64,000 nucleotides of DNA. Source: Diadophis punctatus similis. Lineage: Eukaryota > Chordata > Lepidosauria > Squamata > Dipsadidae. The notes beneath the pieces are model-generated. The model was given only the letters and a program-made list of their open reading frames with translations, did no database searches and was not told the DNA's origin. The stretch covers positions 139,063,126 to 139,127,125 of the forward strand of contig JALIGW010000003.1 in assembly GCA_023053685.1 (NCBI GenBank), in the 5' to 3' direction. This document shows, piece by piece, positions 40,001 through 49,000 of this stretch. Made by a program: the position numbers and the translations under genes. The stretch's first letter is position 1. Each line of letters starts with the position of its first letter.

Positions 40001-43000
40001 TCGGTAACTATGGCTAATTTAGAGAACCACATTGCTTGGGAAAAACCATGTGGATCCATGTTATGTACAGTAATCCCTCGCTATATCACGGTTCACCTTT
40101 CACGGTCTCGCTGCTTCACGGATTTGCATCGTGCATTGTGTTCTGCATTCTGATTGGCTGATTGGTAAAACAGCTTGCCAAGAGCAGTGAAATACACGTG
40201 AGGCCAGGGGTGAAATCCTCCCGGTTCACATAGCTCAACAACCTGGTGGCGTTCGCGGCGCGCGGCTTTCCCCACCCGCTTCCCCCGCCCACCTGGATGT
40301 CGGCATCTGCGTTCTTTTGCCCTCTGCGCATGCGCAAAGCTGAAGTTACTACTTCACGGATTTCGCCTATCACGGGTTCTTTTTGGAACGTAACCCCAGC
40401 GAAAACGAGGGATCACTGTACCTTTAATTACCGTATTAGCTGCAATTGTGAAACCTACTAAAGCAGCAAAGAGCTGCGGTGGCACAGTGGTTAGAGTGCA
40501 GTACTGCAGGCTACTTCTGCTGATCACTGGCTACCAGCAGTTAGGCAGATCGAATCTCACCAGGCTCAAGGTTGACTCAGCCTTCCATCCTTCCGAGGTG
40601 GGTAAAATGAGGACCCAGATTGTTGGGGGCAATAGGCTGAACTCTGTAAACCACTTAGAGAGGGCTGTAAAGCAGTGTGAAGCGGTATATAAGTCTAAGT
40701 GCTATTGTTAATTATATTCAAACTGTGATTCAGTAAATCTGAACATACACTGTTGCTTTCCATGATGATTGTGTCCTTCTGAAATCCAGAGGTGCTCAAA
40801 CTTTTGCATGTAACTATAGTACTACTGAGAGCCAATTTGGTATAAGGGTTAAGGCATCAGGCTAGAAACCAGGAGACCGTGACTTCTAGTGCTGCTTTGG
40901 GCACAAAGCAGCTGGGTAATCATGGGCCAGTCAACCTTCTTTCAGACCTAGGAAGGAGACAATGGCAAACCACTTCTGAAAAACGCTGTCAAGAAAACTG
41001 CAGGGACTTGTCCAGGCAATCTGAACAAAAATCAGACATGATTGAAAGGAAGAAGAAAATACTGCTATATGATGGGTTGAATAAAAAGTACTGCTCCACC
41101 TCCATATCTTTAGTTTTAATTGGGGTATGTTAATAAATGAAACAGGAAAATAATTCTTGAAATAAGCTCTTTTGGTACCTGTACTTTTCCGCATGTACTT
41201 TGCCACATGATCACAACCACTTGCTCCACACTTCTGCCAACAAGGGACAAACTTCTTACAGCCATCATGAAAGAACTCCACACTTTGCCCTTTCAACAAG
41301 ATCCTGACAAACCTTCCAGTCTTTCATTTGAGTCAAACAGATACCCACAATGGCATTGTCTCTATTTTGCAAAAAGGTAGAATTTGCAAGGCACCCAGTC
41401 TGCATAGTCTAGCAGTGAAAATTAACATCACAACTGCCTCTTGGGTGACTTGTGAGGCACAGTGTTTTTATGCTGCAGCAAAATTTCCCTTTTGTGCTTC
41501 TGAATGCTACTAAACTGTTGTTTCAAAGTTTTGAGTGTTACAATGTAGCATTGAGTTGACTGTGGTGCCAGATTGAAGGAAATCAATGTGAATAATATCC
41601 AATGTACCTCCCCATATGCAATTAGACCTGAGGTCTATTTCGCTCTCTTTCTCTATCAACAATATTTTATGGATAGATGTTTCATTTCTGGGTCATAACA
41701 ATTAGCCTATGGGATGGGGGTGGAGCTGTCATGCTACTAAGAAGAAATTCTTCATATTTATTCTGATAATATGACAACAATTGTGAGCAAATTTCAACTT
41801 GTGAAGCTTTCATCTCTACCATAGGCATATGAAGAGCCTATCTTGCACACTTTCCAATATTGAAGAACATAAACAATGGAAACATTACTTTTCTGTGAAA
41901 TACCAAGATTGACACAAATTTTCTTTTGACTGTTTTGCTGACTGTCTGTAATCATATCAACTTTTTTCCATACGAAACTTGTTAGCTGTCGTCATAGGTC
42001 TTCCACTTGATTCTTAATCACACAAATCAGTTCTTCCTGGTTCACACCTTTATTTTTTGGCCCAGTAGTGCACAGTACTCAAGTCAACAGAGTACTAGTC
42101 ACCATAAATAACCTGCATTCAACAATGAATATCATTAAGAGAGCCTCTTTCGGCAGTAAAAAAAATCAATCATGGCATATCCCTGAAGCAACTGACAAGT
42201 ACTCACTACAGTTTTCGATTTCACAAATAATAGCAACTTTCCCTCACTAACTTCTTGCCAACTAAAGTGAAAGAACACATCAGAGCTTCTAGCATGTCAG
42301 TACTGCCATCTATGGGTGATAACACTGAAAGCATCAATTTTCCTTCAACACTAATTTTGTTGTTCAGTTCTAGTCCCACTAACATTATCTTTTGCTTACT
42401 CTTTAATGAACATTACAACCCCATGGTTTTAACTGATCATGTCAGTATGGGAGTGATTGTTTACTGCGTGTGTCCATCTGGGCCACAATCTTATGTTCAT
42501 CGAGAACATAATGGTTTTTTTTGGGAAGTTCAAGGTTTCAGCAGGTCCAAAGTTTATGGGCTACATTTAGTTGCTGCACACTCGAAACAAGAGGATACTG
42601 AAACAAGGTTATAACACTGGAAGATATTTTAAGCATGCATCTAAGTCTCTTTTCGTTAAATAGGCCATTCGCTGTTGCCATTGTGCTTTTTAGTAAGTTA
42701 AATTCTTTTAAGAATTTAGGGAATGGCTGACTTACAATATCTTAATATATCTATATTCAATTGCATGTAAAAGATTATGATGGGGAAAGTGAAAACTTCA
42801 CTATCCAAAAGGAGACTATATATTGTTCGTATTAGTTGCTGCTGAATGACAAGTTTTTCTAAGTTAGATTTTCACCAATTTTAGATCAATTTTATATTAA
42901 TTTGCATGAAATTCTGCGATTTCAGACAGATAATACATACTTAATGCAGACTTAAATTTATTATTCAAACAATAGTAATTAATTATTTCTGGAAGAATGG

Positions 43001-46000
43001 ACAATATAGGGTGCCACAAAGCTCAGTCAGATTCTGAACCCTTTAACTTTTCATAAATAATTTGGATAAGGAGATGGAGAAAATACTTAGAAAAGATAAT
43101 TAATTTCTAATGTAGCATAATTATCCAGAGAAGTGGACTTTCCTTCATTGGATCTGTTCAAGGAGAAGTTGAATAGAGGTAATTCCCTACTTATGACCAC
43201 AATTGGGACTGGAACTTGCAATGCAATAGTTATAATAATAATAATAACAGAGTTGGAAGGGACCTTGGAGGTCTTCTAGTCCAACCCCCTGCTTAGGCAG
43301 GAAACCCTACACTACTTCAGACAAATGGTTATCCAACATCTTCTTAAAAACGTCCAGTGTTGGAGCATTCACAACTTCTGGAGGCAAGCTGTTCCACTGA
43401 TTAATTGTTCTAACTGTCAGGAAATTTCTCCTTAGTTCTAAGTTGCTTCTCTCCTTGTTTAGTTTCCACCCATTGCTTCTTGTTCTACCCTCAGGTGCTT
43501 TGGAGAATAGTTTGACTCCCTCTTCTTTGTGGCAACCCCTGAGATATTGGAACACTGCTATCATATCTCCTCTAGTCCTTCTTTTCATTAAGCTAGACAT
43601 ACCCAGTTGCTGCAACCGTTCTTCATATGTTTTAGTCTCCAGTCCCCTAATTAACTGAATTACACCTGATTTTACAACAATAACGGGCATAATCTTTCTG
43701 AAGAATTAATGAAATAATATTTTATGGAGGTTAAAATTTTCTAAGTAAAAAGCTTCCAATGTTGCTGATACAAATCATGGAATTTTGAAGAAAAAAGAAA
43801 ACCCCATGTTAAAAATACCGGTACTTATGGTGAGATTACGCCAATTTACATCTATTTTGTAATAGAACGTCAAATTTCCTTTAAAAATACATGAGTGTCA
43901 AATTCATTAGTCTACATAAAGAAAGTCCTCACTTACTGACACTCATTCAGCAACCGTTAAGACAGCACTGAAAACGGAAATCTGTGACCAGTACTCGAAG
44001 ACGCGGCCATCGCAAAATCCCTGAAGTCATGTGACCACAATTCAGGTAGTAGGTAGCCATCGGATGGTAGCTGCAGTTTCGTGTAGACACATGATCTCCA
44101 TTTGCAACTTCATAGATGGCTTCTATCAAGCAAAGTCAATGGGGAAGCCGGCAGGGAGTTGAAAGTCGCAGTCACATGACATCATGCTTAATGACTATAG
44201 CTGGAACTGATATTGTAAGTCAGCAGAGTCTACATTTTTTACTTTATGACCACGTTGCTTAGCAATGGAGTTCCCAGTCCAAACTGAGGTTGGTAAGTAA
44301 GGACTTATCTGTACTTTTCATGCCGACAGACATTATTACTGACACCAATAATTAAATTATCCCTGAAATGCCAGTCCTTACATAACTTTGTCATAAAACA
44401 TGGCACATGGGAAATGTGCTGGTAAATTAATGTCTGTGTTTCAAAAATATATGCTTCATTTCCTATGGTGGATTTCTATCACTGGTTTTTCAATCCAATT
44501 TCTAATTTCTTTAGGGATAGAAAGTGCCAGAGTAGTTTTAAAGAAAAAATAAAAATAAAATGAAACTTGAATTTAAAATTTCTGGTCAAAAAGAGGGTTA
44601 TACTACAGCAAGATGTCCAAGAATCCAACAAAAGTCTTTAGTTTGGATTGATTGAATACTTTTCTGAAACCTCTCTTGGAGATCCCCAAAATCTCTATCT
44701 GAGAATAGCATCATGTTTAGAACCTTTAAGTCTGAAGTAACAGATGCAGTTATTCATTTGCTATTGTATTTTCAACTGAAAAATTTAGGACTTGTTTCCC
44801 TTTGATTCAAGGCAGAGTCAAGAGATAATGGAAGAGCAACATTTCGTTTTTTTGTTTTGAATGTTTACAAATTATAGGTAGACCTCAACGTACAACCATT
44901 CATTTAGTGAACGTTCAAAGTTATAATGGCACTGAAAAAAGTGACTTATGATCATTTTTTACACTTATGACCATTGCACCATCCCCATGGTCATGTGTTC
45001 AAAATTGGTTCATGTTTATGACGGTTGCAGTATCCCAGGGATGTGTGATCACCTTTTGCAACCTTCTGGCAAGCAAAGTCATTGGGGAAGCCAGATTCAC
45101 TTAACAACTGTGTTACTAACTTAACAACTGCAGAGATTCGCTTAACAACTGTAGCAAGAAAGGTCATAAAACTGACTTAACAACTGTCTCACTTAGCAAC
45201 AGAAATTTTGAGCTCAATTGTGGTTGTAGGTCAAGTACTACTTTAAGGTTTTATTTTGTTATTTTGCTATTGCCAAATACCCTGCATCACTGTAGGTTGG
45301 ATATCCCTAAAAGAATCATCCTTATACTATGCAAGGTATTTTTGTCCCGATTGATGTATCATTTTTGCTTTTATATCTCACTGTATCTTTAACTGCAAAT
45401 AAGTATTGAAAAACACTATTAAAAGTCAGATGCTTGCTCTTTTATAACTAAACCATATTTCCAACATTTGCAAAACATACTTTCTTTCAATGAATGAAAC
45501 TTCCATAATAGAGTTAAAAATGTAATTTCTGGAGAAAATGATATATTAAACCCAAAAGATAATATCAGAAGGTAAAATTTATTTAAACTGGGATTTACCA
45601 CCACAGATGCTGAAAAAAAAAATGTAATGTGATATTTCTAAATAAGGGCCACGACCAAAAGAGAAAGCTTTTCTAAAAAAGATCCCTACAAATATGTCAT
45701 CTTAGGACCTGAGTTTTAATAATTCATAATTTTAGAATAACACCCTGGTAATTAGTATCTCACCCAACATCTGAGACAAATGCAACATGGTTAACGGGAA
45801 AATGTTTATATTTAACAATATTTTAATATTTTATAAACGGAAGAAATGAACAGGATAAGCAATTTAAAAGAAATTAGAGTATCTTTTTTTTTAGTTTTCT
45901 ATAAATAAAAGCTAAGGATGCAGTCAGCTGTTACTCCATCCGCTGCTTCTGGCAGGTGATATTAAGAGGGCTTGCATAGCAGCTTCTATCTGGCTGATAT

Positions 46001-49000
46001 GTCGGATAATGAAACAGTTGGTATCTGTCTCATTTCACCAGACACTCCACTTAGATAAGATGAAACTGAGGGTTTTACAATGACCTACCAACTCATCACA
46101 GCCATAACTTTTACCTATTAACTTGGTCTAAAGCTTAAAGCTATGATAAATAACCACATCAGCCACTATAAATGGCATATATTGCTTTAACTCAATACAA
46201 TTAGAGATATCCACAACATTTTAAAATCAAAATATTTCATGTACAATATTTCATGTTGCATTAATCACCATAGAAATGTTTAGAAGCCCTGGTTTCAAGC
46301 TTAAAGCAATTATTTTGAACTTGGAAATAACTCTTCCGAGCTTGAAATAACCCAATTTGAACTTGATACTGGGTGTTTCAACTCAAAATGTTTTGCACAT
46401 TCCTACATGAAATATAGTAATCACTGCAATCTGCATTGGAAACTATAGAAAACAATTAGGACTTGAGCACACAAGACGTATTCTTAATTCTTAAAGGCAT
46501 ATAAATTATTGTATTACAATAGGACTTATTTGGTTGTTATCAACTTGATTCACCATGTCAGCATGGTGTAATGATTAATAGTGAACTCAGAGTAGAAAGA
46601 CCCAAGTTTTCTCTTAGACATAGAAGCCAAATCAATGTCAGCTAGCTGATAAACAATCCATCTTTTCACATTGTACATTGTAAGCTTTATCGGAAGAGCA
46701 TGTGAAATACAAAAGAAATAGACCATGCAACTAAGCAAAACAAAGAATAAGTAGTAGTATCTTGATAGCAGAACTGGACATATTGAAGCTTCTTACTTTT
46801 ACTATCTTTGGATATATCTAATTTTAGATGGGACTGGGCTATAGCTTCATTAGGCTATTGATAACAAATTAAGAACTACAACTAAGTCAGTGGATAGATG
46901 AGAATCTTGAGAGCACTTCTGTAACCGTCATTACTTCTGGGCTAATAGCCACTGTGGCTCAAAAAATTGCCACTCAGCTTTTGGTGATACTACACCTGGA
47001 GCTGTTACTAAAGCAGGTATATTATTGCCAAATACAGGTCTGCTTTCAGAAATATTTGGAACCTGTGGCTGGTACAAAATGCAGCCAGACCTAATATTGT
47101 TGTGATATATTGGAAAAGTCTGGTTCACAGCTTACTTCCATTTGAAGTTCTATTAATGGGCAAGAGCGGGTAGATATTTCTCATCAGTGGACAGCAGACT
47201 CTGCAATTACCTCCTGCAAGAGTCCTATCTAGTTCTCTCTTCTGAAAAAGCTGTACAGCAAGTATTTAATTCACCTATTGCATTGTTTCACAATAGTTTC
47301 ATTGTGGGATCTTTATTTCAATTATTAGACTGCACTATACTGTATAGATAGTCCTCACCTTACGACCAGAATTGGGAGCAGAATTTTCATTTTAAGTTGT
47401 TGTGGTCATAGGTTGAGTCAGGCCCAATTTTACCACAGGTTTTGTGGCTGTTAAGCAAATTACAGAGTTATTCAGTCAATCCAGCTTCCCCAAAAGGCAT
47501 TTTTTTTACCAGAAATGGGCAAAAAAAGCTGCAAACCATGATTACATGACCATATGACACTGCAACTGGTTGTAAATGCAAGCCAGCTGCCAACTGCCTG
47601 AATTATGACCACATGACTGTAGAGGTGATACAACTGTTGTAAGTGGAGTACAGATTATAAGTATGGTGGAATCACTGACTGAAGGAGAGGGAGTCCCTTT
47701 AGGGGGAATAAAGAGACATTCCAGCATGGAATCAGTTTGGGAGAGAAAATGTCTGAGGTCAAAACATTAGTGTGGTGGAAACTCCAGCTACACTGGAGGG
47801 ATGTGTTAAGTGGGGGCCAAGCTTAGAATCCTTGCACTCCAGATATCTCCACAGACTTGACCTATCTCAGAATCCCTGAAGCCTTCTCTGACCATTCCCA
47901 AGGGAATGCAGTCAATCTGACAAGATTCCTATAAGTGATCAACAAAAAAATATCTACCTGGGTATATTCACTAGTGATTCTGGTTTCTTGCACATTACAA
48001 TAAGTCACTTTTTCCAAGGCTGTCATAACTTTGAACCATTGTTAAATGAACAGTCATAAGTCAAGGACTACTTGTATATGTTTTCAGCACAGTAGAAGCT
48101 ACCTGGCGAGTTATTTGCAGACATAATTAGTAACAGTAGCAACAAACATTTGTACAAACAAGCATTACACATCCCTTTGCAATTTCCTCCAGCGCTTGCA
48201 AAAGTTAGTACAGTTTCCGTAAGATACTGTACTTGTGCAGAAACGTCTTCTAATCGTTTTACTAGCTGACTTGGAAGACTTCTTCCAATTATGAGTGCCA
48301 GAGGAATTGCAGGATGCTGCGGAAGAGAGCAAAGCAATATGGCCACTTCAGTTTATTCTGAAAAGTGAAAGAGCCACGTTTCTTCATGAAACAGATTCCA
48401 GAGTGAGCTTTCTTTTATCTTTCATTGAAGCAAACTATCCATATTGGAGCCCTACTGTTTAATACATTCCGATGTCAATGTCACACTCTACATTATAGTG
48501 ACCTGCATTCCTAGTATAATGTTGTAAATCAGTCATAGCAATCCATACTAACTATACAATTGGTATTGCATTGATATAGAGGATAGAGTCTCAATTGCTC
48601 AAAAAGATAATCAACTTGATTCAATTCAAATGAATTTGATTTAGAAAACAGATTTGACTTGATGAATCAAAGAGATTCAGAAAATCAATCCAATTCAGTC
48701 ATTTGAGCTTAACTGGGTCAATTTGCTTTGAATTTCCATTTGAATAAAAAAATATTTCTGGGAATATGCTAAGGCTTTGAAATAATTTAGATAAATGTAA
48801 AGCCATCCATTTTGGCCTTCTGATTTGATTTGGAAAGCTAATTCAACTAGGAGAGTCAAATTAATAGCCTTCAAATCAAATCTCTGAATCCAAATTTCTC
48901 ACAGCCCTAATACGTCCTTTAATTCCCTGGAATGGTATCTTGATATAATATAAAATACTGGAATATATAAGTAACACAAGAAGTTCTAAAATTATACAGA

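Noticed and set aside
42255..42614. 119-codon plus-strand frame
   Set aside because: No recognisable domain, and next to a likely decayed mariner; no splice or promoter context.
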